A stretch of 64,000 nucleotides of DNA, from positions 3,769,710 to 3,833,709 of the forward strand of contig JABAKD010000014.1 of NCBI GenBank assembly GCA_012845835.1, read 5' to 3'. The stretch is from Undaria pinnatifida (lineage: Eukaryota > Sar > Phaeophyceae > Laminariales > Alariaceae). This document shows, piece after piece, positions 39,201 to 51,200 of this stretch (positions within the stretch are counted from its first letter, which is position 1; the number at the start of each line of letters is the position of its first letter). The position numbers were made by a program, and so were the translations under genes. The notes under the pieces were generated by a model. It was not told where the DNA came from, did no database searches, and worked only from the letters and a program-made list of their open reading frames with translations.

Positions 39201-42200
39201 AAATTCGTAGGGATTTTTTCTTGTGCGCAAATTGACTTGCGGAAAGCGCGAGAGCGCGAGTTAGCAAAACACTCGATGAAAACTCGACGAGCAGTGGGAT
39301 TGCTGAACCCTGTGCGCGATAAGGTTCGAAGACAAGAAGCGGGGGGGAGAAAGGACGACACCTGTTACCACGGCTTGTCCAGAAGCTGAAAAAACAGAGT
39401 TTTCTGAAAAATGGGAACGGAGCCTAAAATGAGAACGGACGGTTTTTTTCAGAAAGCAAACTAATTATGTACAACTCAAAAAAAAAAAATGACAGTCCTG
39501 TGGGGCTGTACAGCAGCCTTCGAATGAGCTGTCGCTCAGGCTGGAAGTCCTCGGCATCGCCTCGGTAGCCAGCATCTAGAGAAATCACCATAGAGCCAGC
39601 GTATATCGCTTTTTGCGCCCATTCGAAGGCATGAGATGGAGCATGACCGTTCTGACGAGCTCCTCTCACAGGGCTGGCCAAGGGGTTTCGCAGGATCATT
39701 TCGGTTCTCTGATACACCACATGGTTCTGGAGATAACGCTTGGTTCTCATTTTAGGCTCCGTTCCCATTTTTATGAAAACTCTGTTAAAAGTAGAAGTGT
39801 GATCGAAAAAAGAAAAAAAAGAAGAAGAAAAAAAGGGTGAAGCACGTCGGCCGCCGTGCGCCCGTGACTGGTGCTTATGTTTTTTTGGTGACCTTTTGTC
39901 AATAGGCACATATATTTGCACACTGCGAAGCTGGTGTCCGCCATCGTAGGCCTCCTAGGTTCCTACCTGTTTTACGTGTCCCGTATGTTTAGCTTTTGCA
40001 TCGTCATTGTTGTTGTTGTTCTCACATTAACTCGCATAATCAAGTCCGTGGTCACAGGACAGGCTCCAGTCACTCTGGAGCTGAGGAATACCCCAGGGAT
40101 CGTCATAATTATCGCCTTGCTACGGCTTGCGCGACGCTGTAGACCTGTTTTGAAGGGTGTCCAAGCTGAGCTTTTGTCCCTCCAGGATGAAACCTCGGCA
40201 CGGGCCTTGGGGTGTGCTGGATGTGGATGCATGGGTAGAAAGAACGGCTTTATGTAGAGAAAAAAACACACAGACGCACACACCTACCTGCTGGTTTGAC
40301 GAGGCGAGATTCTTGCAAACGGCTGGTATGAGCGTGTTGGCCACCGGCTCGAGCTTGTCCGCCATTGTGGACGCCACCTGGACCACACCATCCAGAGCGT
40401 GAAGGTTCACCTGCAAGCGTTCGCGGGCGTGGTGCAAGCGGCGTCGCAATGGAGATACGAAGCAGGGTTTCAAGGGGTGCAAGAAATGACGCAAATTTGC
40501 TACGAGTCTTCAAGAGACCAAAAAGAAAACGGGAGTGTACTAAGGAGATGAGTGTGTAAGCGAGAACGAACGGGGGAGCACGGGCAGCAGCTAGACTCGA
40601 TCGGTGTCAAACCGATCGCAGGTACAGGACGGAGCTAGGTCTTCGTGCATAGGCTTCCCTGTTTTGTTGTCTTCCTTCTGGGGACGTTTATGTGAGGCGC
40701 ATGGGCGTAGAGACAGAGTATCCCCTGGCATGTCTGCCTATTAAGCTAGTCCTTGGGGATTACTCATTTTCTTATCCTCTGAAGACGTAGTAGAGAAGCA
40801 GCTTTATTAGTCCGACCAGAGCCGGATGACATCTAACGATGAGGGGCACTCGTCCGTATCATTTCGTGACTACGAAGATCTACTCCCAAATACAAAACGC
40901 CATCCTATCAATACAAAAACGGTCAATTACCCTTTTTTGAGGCAGTTACCGGCGTTCCAATGCCGTACCATGACATTCATGAGTGATCGATGTTGAAGCT
41001 CATGCTCCACATTCTCGGGCTGTCAATTTCAACATACTGTATCTGGCTGCCAACTTTAGTCGAATGGTGTGACGCGTGCTACGATATAGCTCTAGGCATA
41101 GCACTTTTAGGGGGAAAAGTTTTATGAACGACGGGGCTTCTAAACCCTTTTTTTAGCACCGCACTCTCGACATGGGGACAAAACACTTGAAGTTAGACTG
41201 TAACAATTTCAGGAGTTTGAAAATGGGTTAACCCAAAAAAATCGTCGGAGAAAAAAAGTCAATTGTTTTTCTCTTCCCAATGTTTATACCTGGTACTTTT
41301 CATGCTTAGCTTAGGCCATGGGTTCGGTCTTCTTCGGGTTGCATTTTTCAGCTTTACTAAAAAAATGCCAACATTGTATGGGCAAGGTAAAGAGCTATTC
41401 AAGGCGAGAACCTTGCGGGGCAAGAAAGGGCGCCTCTCGGCCGTAATAAGTGCCGTCCTGCGTAAAAAATTGTGCCTGGAATGAACATGTATACCAGGGT
41501 ATATATTTTTCGTTTTTTATTTTTACTTTTATTCGTAGCTTTTAGTCTTTAGCTCAACTCGTAACAGGTTGTACCCTCAACGACGACCTTCTCGCAACCC
41601 GTGGTCACAGGTGCCTTTCTTCCCTCCCCCCCCCTCCCCTTTCATCGCACGTAGACAGGGTTCAGCATTCCCAACTTTCAGCTTTTTATGCTCGTCGATT
41701 TTCTCATCTAATTTCGGTCTGTATCTGTCGGTGCCCTCTTCACCCCTTTGTAACTTTATCCAACACGTGTTTCGGGGACAAGCCTCTCTATTCCTCGGAA
41801 ATCGTGAAATAGCGCGCGTGCAGTTTTTTTTTCCAATAGTTATAGTAATGTGTTAACGGGGCACAACCTAGAAAGCTCTCGCATGCGCTCGGAAGAAGAG
41901 TCACCCCTCTATAGTGCGGTAGGGGTAGCGCTTTTTTGGGCCAAACGTATTTTTCTCACCTCTATAGTGCGGTTGGGCTTCTCAACCGTGGAGCTATCGC
42001 ATATGACACTTATCATAATATTACGTTTTTTTTTATTTTATTTTTTATCCTCCGGCGGATGGGGAAAAATAAAGCTTTAGCTCACCACACTTCCGCGTAT
42101 TTTCATACGCGTCGTGTGTTTTTACGAGTATGTGTTTTAGGAACTATTAATAGCTCATACAACTGTTGGTCCGGTTGCTATCGCTGGCATCTGCGGTGAG

Positions 42201-45200
42201 CCGGCCTACGCCAAGGGGCTTCTTCTGGGTCCATCTGCTTGTCTTAGAGGGGTGTGGGGAGCCCGTGCCGGGTTGGTTCATCGGTAGGGGGTCGGGGGGG
42301 GGCGAAAAGCTGGTCTCGTTTTTTCAAGTTGTTGTACTCTGCACTCTACTCGTATGTCGGAGCAAGGCAAAAACCCGACGGAGGAAACGCTGCGAAGAGA
42401 AAACGCCCAGAAGCCTCGGCGCCATGTATGGCAGGTCTCTCTGCTAGGCAGGCTCCACGTTGGTCCCTCATTTGTACCTGGTATTAGATAAGCTCTTGTA
42501 CTAGTGCCACAAGCCACGGCCAGAACTAAACGCTCAACGGCGTTCATAGACCGAGGAGCAACCATTGCGTCATTTCTCCATTTTCCTTTATGCACATGCC
42601 TTCAAATTCATGTGAACCCCTTTTGTGTCGTTTCCGTGCTCTAGATCTGACGCCTTGTTAGGCTCCCAGAGCAATGCCATAACATTGCGCGAACGTATGT
42701 CTTCCAAGGCGTGTTTTGGGTGAGAAATTGAGCTGCTCCCCATATCAGGGGAGCTCAGAAAACTCTTAGAACCTGCTGCATGCACCCCTACCTATCGTGG
42801 GATGGCTCAGTACAATGTGTATCTGCGCACGCCAAACGAAGCAAAGCCCGCCCGCACCTTCAGGTTTCCGTCCGCAAGCAGCTCGGACATGCGGTCGACG
42901 AGTCGAGCCGACTTTCCTGCCGCGTACAGCTCGTCGCCGTGCTCGCCCAGAAGCGCGGTCGCCTATGTTAAAAGCGAAAGAAAATAAAAACAGCGTAGAA
43001 TATGGTAAGCTAAATGTAATGGGGTGCCCTCCGTAGGATAGTTTATAGCTGCGACGTGAAACCATGTCATGGTTGAGGTGAAACCACGTGACATTAGATG
43101 TCACACTCACGTCATGCCTATCATAGATGGGCGATAATGTAGGTGACGATGATGGGACAAGCAGGACGCCCCACATTTCACTACCTTGCACTACCTGCTC
43201 TACCCTGCGTTTCCCTGCGTTACCCCGCACTACCGTGCCTAGCCCTGTTATGTCTGTCTTCTAGTATCCTCTTTAGGGAAATAATGCATACAGGCTTTTG
43301 AGTCTATCCAACGAGCCATGAGGAGAGACCAATAAAGACACTGGAACCAATGAAGAGCACCCTTCCTAAGACCGACCAACCACGCACCCCCCACTCGGAG
43401 TACCACCACATAAAGCTGTCGTCGTTAGCAGGAATCTGCGCAGAAGAAATAAGGGCAAAACGGTAAACGATAGCTAAACGCTGTCGCGCCGTTAGCACGA
43501 ACCCGCGTGCGCAGTAAGAAGATGCTCTTCTTGTAAAAGTCCCTTCGACGTAAGTGTGTGTTGGTGTATGTACGGCGGACGCTCCAGGCAGATCGACAAA
43601 AAAGATCGTTCGTTTCTTTCGGTTGTTTGTGCCGTCAAAAAAAAAACCTCGCATTTTGTTCGCAAAAACTCCAACAGGCTTCCTTCTCGTTGTGCTCGCT
43701 TTTTTACTGGCACAAATATTAATATTAATACGTACTTCGTAATTATCCGGTGGGGGTGCGATCACAACTTTTTTTTTTGTTTTCAGAGGTTCGCCCCTTA
43801 AGAACCTGAAAAAAAAAAACTTACCCCCTCCTAAAAACAGTTTCTGTTCTTTGTTTATTTATTAACGCAAAAACTGAAAGCGCAACCAACCCGACGAAAA
43901 AACAAAACAAAACATAACAGATACGATGAAAAACAAGAATGGCATCACTTGCGACGATTTTGGGCCATATTTGGGGACAAAACTACTTGGAAATAGTATG
44001 GGGCATAAAACAAATGGGCTTGGCCCCGACTAAGAATTTCTTAAAACCCTTCCACTACCGCAAAAAATATTCCACACCAAAGTAATTTGTCCCTCTGAAA
44101 TGTGGGTGCCCTTCTCTGTAGAGGTTTAATCGGTGTCGAGCCCTTTCACGCACTATCTCCAGTCGATACAACAGCACTGAAAACAGAGTGAAGAACAAAT
44201 CCTACTTAACGCCTTTACAACTGGAAACCCTTTTCGGGAACAGACTGGCTTGAAATTAGGATCGGGAGGGATTTTGGGGTTCTAAAGGGTTTGAAGCAAG
44301 AATTTGAGCCTTGATCTAGAATAAGAACGTAATAAGTGTATTTAAATATTAGGGTAGGAAAAACATTTTTTTCTCTCTTCTTTTTTTTTTTCATCCTCCA
44401 GCGGATGGGGAAAAATAAAACTTATTAAGCTCACCACAGTCCCACGTATTTTCATGCACGTCGTGTGTCGATTTAACTCGATTGAATTCGCAATCCAGCG
44501 CTAGCTGGCTTGTCCTTTCGGTTCCCGCAATAGCGATAGCGCGAGCTAACAACATCGAATAAAAACTTGAGTTTGGTCGAAAAATAAGAACGTAAGGGTT
44601 TTAACTTGAGCCAGGTCCAAAACAAGACCATAAGAGTTTTTGAAGTGGTAGGGGAGGATAAAAACTCATCAAATAAGAACTTGCGCTTGGTCTAAATAAA
44701 ATAAGAACATTATGGATTTTTCTTGAGCAATTTTGCGCACTATTGGTAGCTGTATTCCGTTCTCACTTCGTCGAGTCCTTTCACGCGCTCCCTCCAGTCG
44801 CTCGAATCCAGGTTAGCAAACACGCCCGGCAACAGCTCCGCCTCCCGACAAAAAAACGCCTTCGACGATCTTTTTCTTGCTCCGGCGCCCTCTCGGGGAG
44901 GCGAAGTTGATCTTCGTCCGGTGGACCCTCGCCCTGGCACCTGCTTCCAAAAAGCGTGACGTACAGCAGTACAGGGCACCACGCAAGAAACACGGCGATA
45001 AGATTGGCAGGCTGATATTTACTGGAGAATGAGAAACCCGGGCGCCATTATACTGAAGCTAGCGTGAACGCACCATTTCCCGAACAAGAAACCTAGCCTG
45101 GGTCAGTATAACATGGTAACAAGGAATTCAGGCTGATATTTTCCGGAGAACAAGAAATCCGGTTGCCTATAGATACACGACGAGAATCATGAAAAAAAAA

Positions 45201-48200
45201 GGCCTTTTTTTTTTCCCCCGACGATTTTGGGCTAAGTAAGGAGTGCTGTCATTCAGAAACCAATTTCGCCAAAAAAAGGTATACCTCTACCGTAGCACGC
45301 TTCGAGCGCGCCAGAAAAACGTTGGTGCACGTCTAACTTAGCATGCCTCTCATCCCACGGTTTAGATAGGGCCTCGAAAGGCCTGTAATTGTCCGAATTT
45401 GAGATCATTTGGATGGGTTTCGTATGATAAGGTTGGCATTTTATATTCGGGAAAGTTAGGAAATAGATCGGTGGCACGTGCCTCCGATCTCGGAAGCTAT
45501 CCGGGGCTCTGGTGGAATCGAATAAAGCTACGTCTCTACGAAGGCAAAGAAAGTGAGTACTCTCCGAGGACCTGCTCAATTGGCAATCCTGCAGGGGGCA
45601 TTCTGTGGCCCCACCTATAACCTTACACCACGGTGGGGGTTTCTATTTTTCGGGCCAGGCGTTTTCGACCGGTGGCGGGTTGAGCTCCTCGATTGTGGAA
45701 CTATGGGTGTGTATGCTAATTTTCACGAGAATGTTTTATTTGAGGACTGGCGCATAGAAGCGTTGGTCGGGTTGCAGAAGCGTGCTACGACAGAGGTATA
45801 CCTTTTTTTTGGCGAAAATGGTTTCTGAATGCCGGCACTCCTTTTAACCGGGAAAAAAAAAAACTATTTTTGTTGCATGATTCATGTCGTGTATCTATGG
45901 GGGCAAATGTTTTTTTTTTTTTTCGTTCATCCGCGGTATGATAGCAGTTTGATTTTCTCTCCAAATTATTTTTCGGGGAGAGGTCTTGACCTCACAAATT
46001 GAGGGGTAGTGTTGGAAAAAAAAGTGGTGCACCTCTATCGTAGAAGGGGTCTACCCCCTCTATTGTAGAAGAGGTCTACCCCCTCTATCGTAGAAGGGGT
46101 CTACCCCCTCTATCGTAGAAGGGGTCTACCCCCTCTATCGTAGAAGGGGTCTACCCCCTCTATCGCAGAAGGGGTCTACCCCCTGTATCTTAGAAGGGGT
46201 CTACCCTCTCTATCGTAGAAGGGGTCTACCCCCTCTATCGTAGAAGGGGTCTGTGCACGAACGAATGCCTTCCAAGCCATGTTTGGGGTGATGATATTGA
46301 GCCAGCTCCTCATGTTAGGATCACAGAAAATTCTTAGAATCTTCTGCTGCACCCCCTAGCGTGTGGGATGACGAATCCTTGCCGCGCGTGAGTTCCTAGC
46401 GGCAGCCATGTTGACAATGAACAGAGGGCAAGCAAGTGCCTGATTCACGGTTTTTCGGCTGATTCAGTGATACGGTTTAGTCACCAGCAAGCTGTCTTAT
46501 GTGTATCTCTTGTGTTGCGTGCGTGCCTCTAACAATATACGTGCTCGTCCAGCAGAATTAAATCGACGCACGACACATAGATAGGGAGAGTTCTGGCGAG
46601 CTTAAGGGTCGTTTTTTCCCGTCCGCCTACGGTCTAAAATATAAACGGAAAATGAAAACGAAAAACGAAAAACGTGATTCGCGTGTACATACCTCTCCAG
46701 CTCCAGCCGCTCCCGTTCGCCGTCGGTCATCGCTGACGGAACCGGCTACATCGCTGCTTTCGTACGGGCTGCGTGATTTTCGGGCGATATCATGTCCGCC
46801 TTCCTGGGTGTGGCGTAATCCTGTCCCCCTCCTAGGCTTTTCTGCGTTCTTGATCAACTGTTTTTTTTCGTCGGTAAGGTTGTGCAAGGGAGACCTTTGT
46901 CGCGCTAGCATACAAAGTGGGATCACCTATTTAGGGCCTATTTGTGTTTTTCAGCAGGCCAGGACGCCTCGCGCTTGAGTCGTTAAGGGGATAAATTTCG
47001 AATTTACATAGTATTTTCAGCCCTTGCGCGTTTGTTCTGTTCGGAATTCGCGATGTGTGCTTCGCCAAGGAATCGTATTTTTTTCGCTGGGCCATCCAAA
47101 CATGTTTAGGTTCGTTTCTGGGCGAGGTTCATAGCCATTCGCGCGAGTGGCCTAAACTCAGTAGAATAGTGGCCCCTCTATAATGCCGGTGCGGGAGCTA
47201 TGAGCACAGTAGTGGTCCTTCTATAGTGCCAGTTAGAGTTGTTCTACGGTACCCCCCCCAACGTTTCTTTAACGAAATCGCCGGTTTTGAAACCAACTCC
47301 CGGCCGTATCTCGTGCAATACGGTGCCCCTTGCCACCACCCCGAGGTCGTCGTTCGATCGTCCTTTGCAAACAAAAAAATATACGAGCATTTTGTTTTTC
47401 ATACCATCATCCTTCCTCGTGTCTCGAGAGCAGCCATGAAACGCTATTTTAAGAACATCGCTGGTTTTGAGGTGGGCTATTGAAGAATCAGTTGGTACGG
47501 GAGCTATGAGGACAATAGTAGTCCCTCTAGTCTATATTACCGGTACGGGAGCTATGAGCACGGTAGTGGTAGCTCTATATTGCCGGTATGTGCACTATAG
47601 AGGGAAACACCGGCACAATAACGGAAGCCGGCACTACTGCTCCGCATACTGCCTCCAATGGCTGTTCCCGTCCGCTCTAAGCGAGTTTCGGAGGCAGCCA
47701 TCACTACCCAACCAGCGCTATAGCGGGCAATCGGCGCTACCCAGCAGGCACTACAGTGGTAAACCGGTACTACCAAACCAGCACTATAGCGGGAAACCGG
47801 CACTACTCAACCGGCACTGTCCAACCGGCGCTATAGAGGGATGCAGGGCGCCATTCCCCACCGTAGCCTTAGTCCGCCGCGAAAAAAAAGATGGTACCCG
47901 GCCTTGACGCCTCCCTACTCACACGAGACCGTCACCTCTCAGCAGCTGCTATGTATGCTGCTCACCTCTTCGCCCCGCAGCCTCGGTCTCAACTGAGGCT
48001 GCGTGCGAGACAACAATGCCGGTCCTTCCCGTAACCCCTCGCCATGGCCTGGTCGTCGTTCCTCTTGCCATCCACCCGTACGGCTTCGGGAGCTGCTGCC
48101 GCCGCTGGTCCCGCCGCCGCCGCTCACGTCTCCGCCACCCCGAACGCCAGCAGCCGGGGAATAATAGTTTCCAGGCAAGGAATCCCGGCTATCGGAAAAC

Positions 48201-51200
48201 CGCGTACTATCCGTGCCGTTAGAAAGGCGCCGGTTATCTTTAATGCGGCTTCCAGTCGAGGGATCCCGGTTATCGCATAACCGCGAACCGGCACCGTCGA
48301 CAATGCGCCGGATACCTCTGGTATCGAGTATACGCGTACCGATATCGGGCCGGCTATCTCGGTTATCGGATAACCGAGCACCGACACCGTTAGCACGGCT
48401 GTCTCTGCTGTCGAATAACCGCGTACCGACGTCGGGTCGGTTATCTCTGCTATCGGATAACCGCGTATTGTTGTCTTTGCTGTCGGATATCCGCGTACCA
48501 GCGCTGTCAAAAAGGCGTCGGGTATCTCTGTTACAGCCCGTGGAGCCGGGGGCGGTACCCGCGGGACCGGCGGCGGCGGTGGTGGTGAAGCCCGGGCCGG
48601 AAGGGAGAGAGAACTTCAAGAGATCTCGACGGAGGCGTCCTAGAATAGGGGGTGGTATTTCTCTCCGAAGCCGGGCTTCGTCGACCTCGCCCTACAAAAC
48701 AATCGGGGCCAGTTTTGTTTTTTATTGGAGCGACGGGAGGCGGGGGTGGGAAAGGGGGTAGCGTGTTGGGGGGGGGTTGGGGGGGACAAAGAAATCGGGT
48801 TAGTTTTGGTTTTACGGGGCGGGAGAAGCGGGAGTAGGAGTGAGGTCCCGGGGGGGTACACGATCGCGGAAGGCAAGGAGTGGGCGAAACGTTTCGGTAT
48901 GATGTGGAGACAGATTAATGCGGTGGAACCTGAGCCAATTGCGGTGCAGCCTGAGCCAAACGCGGTACAACATCAGCCCACAATGCTGTGCAATCTGGGT
49001 CTTATGAGGTTCAACACATACATATAGATAATGCGATGGAGCGTAATATCTGACAGAGCAGATGGTAGGGACCGAACGATCGCGGAAGGGACAAGGGAGA
49101 CAAAACGGAGGGCGGGGGGATTGAAGGAGTTCAAGAGGCCTCGACGGAGGCGTCCTAGGATAGGGAGCGGCATTTATCTCCGAGTCGGGCTTCGTCAACT
49201 TTGCCGCAAAGAAACCGAGTATTTTTGTTATTTATCGGAGCCGTGGAGGCGAGGGTGGAAACGGGGTGGTATTGTTTTTTGCTAAAGCGGCGGGGGCGAG
49301 GGAGGGAGGGAACGAGGACGAGGGGCGGACAATCGCGGAAGGGACTACGTGGGCGAAAAGTGCGTACCGTGTGGAGTATAGGCAGTTGTACCAGCAGATG
49401 CATGTACCCATGCTCCAGGAAACGAACACTTCAACTCTGATTGTACTACAACACGAATAAGCAGGACTTTCCCGCAATCAAGTTCTTCTGGCCGGAGACT
49501 TCTCTCACCGCATCGAGAAGAAGAGCCACGAGCGCCTTAGCGTGCTGTCGCGTCTCCTGGTTCCCGTCCTACAAAGAAAGTGCACGATAAAACCGTTCCG
49601 TTGATTTCACGTAGGAGAGGCTGTTGTCCACGCTCATTTCTTGAAAAAAGCGATACGCACGAAGCAAGCTGGCTAGACGTTTGGAAAAATCCCCGCAGAT
49701 CTACGCTTCGAAACATATTCCAGGTGCAGTACGGGTCCCCCAGTAGTGGCGGTGGTGTGCGAGAGCAATGTGACCGCCTTGTAGGGGGGAGCCGTCTTAT
49801 TCATCCCACGTTTATGAGTACTCCCCAGTAGCACCAAGCGATTTTGACCGCCTTGTATCGGGATACCGCCTTATCGGGGGACCCTTATTGCATGTGCGGT
49901 GGCAATGGGATCTTCAACGGTGACAAATGCTACCTGGTATTTCATCGCCGTTGACGTTCGCGACGCCCTAGACCCCTCTCCTCACAAAAACTCGTCCTAT
50001 TTCACACTAATATCCTCGGCAAGTGCAACTAAAAAAAACGGTCGACAAACCAACCACTGGTAACATATACCAGGCAGTAAAAGGATATATCCCCCCTTGA
50101 GTCTGCTGGGAGAAAAAACGGCCCCCACACGACTTACCTGCAAAAACCTCGGCAACGTAGCGAGCAGCCTATCCATCTCCCTCGCTCCCACGCCCCCCCC
50201 CCTGCCCCCTTTCCTCGCACCGCCTCCCCCTTCCCCCCAACCATCATCCCTACGCCCACTCTCCTTCGAAATCGACGTAGAGGCAGTAGCAGCAGCCGCA
50301 CACCGTCGCCGTACGCATAGGAGTGTTGCCAGGGCAGATTTAGCGCGAACCGCCGGATTGCGGTGGTTTCCACAACCCAGGAAGGCGGAAAGCGCCCGGG
50401 AATCGGTGGCGGCTTCGACCACCTCATCCACACACTAGAAATGCATCGGGGCAGCGGGGGGAGGGGGGTGGGAGGGACGGTTTTTCTGAGCTTTTGCGCG
50501 CATAGGCAAAGGCGGGGAGGGGGACTGGTCTGAGTTTTTCCGCGCATAGGAAAAAAATAGTGGGTTTTCACGCGCCAGGAAGGCGGATAGCGCCCGGGAA
50601 TCGATGACGGCAGCGAGTACTTCATTTTCGCAATAGAAAATGCGTTGGGGTGGGGACGGGGGTAAGGACTGGGGGGGGGCTGAGCTTTTGCGCGCTTCAC
50701 AAAAAAAATGGGGGGACTCTGGCAAGTGACGGAGCATTTCGCCTCGAGTTGGCTCATTACTAGTATTGCGCTTGCAGCGTAAAATGTCCACCTCATCCAC
50801 GCATTGGACATGCGTCGGAGGGAGAGGGTGGGGGTGCTGGTCCGGATTTTTTTGGTGCACCTAGGCAAACGGGGGATTGGTTTGAGTTTTTTGCGCGCAA
50901 GGCAAAATAAAGAAAATAGTGGGGTTCCGAATTGTGGGGGTTTCAGCGTGCCAGGAAGGCGGATAGCGCCTGCGAGTCGGGGTTGCGGCTGCACCCACCT
51001 TCTATCTGCGAAGTGGAAAATGCCTCTGGAGGGGGGAGGGGGGAGGGGGGATGGGAGCTGGTCTAAGATTTTGGGTGCTTTATACCAAGCGTATGAGATA
51101 TTAAATAGTGCGGGTTCCGGTCGGGGGTGTGCGGGGTGGGGGTCGAAGTCAGTGTAGAGCTAGCCCCTCGGAGTGAGGAGCCTAAAAAAAGTTGTGTGCG

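Larger units (their letters stand above)
36274..44940 (-). other. Exon set for the C-terminal TOG domain
   Basis: Seven exons (58, 35, 41, 37, 23+, 95 codons plus the linker edge) encode one TOG unit from LLPGVFANLDSSDW to the Ser/Arg-rich tail ending SDASRSR. Each HEAT-repeat helix pair is roughly one exon. The frame extending exon 38625 upstream (to 38784) is intron: its acceptor would break the phase, whereas CGCGCCAG|CGC restores it. Confidence 0.8.

Noticed and set aside
46027-46253. CRISPR-like array
   Set aside because: Units of 25 bp are contiguous with no unique spacers, in a eukaryotic intron; it is a plain tandem repeat.
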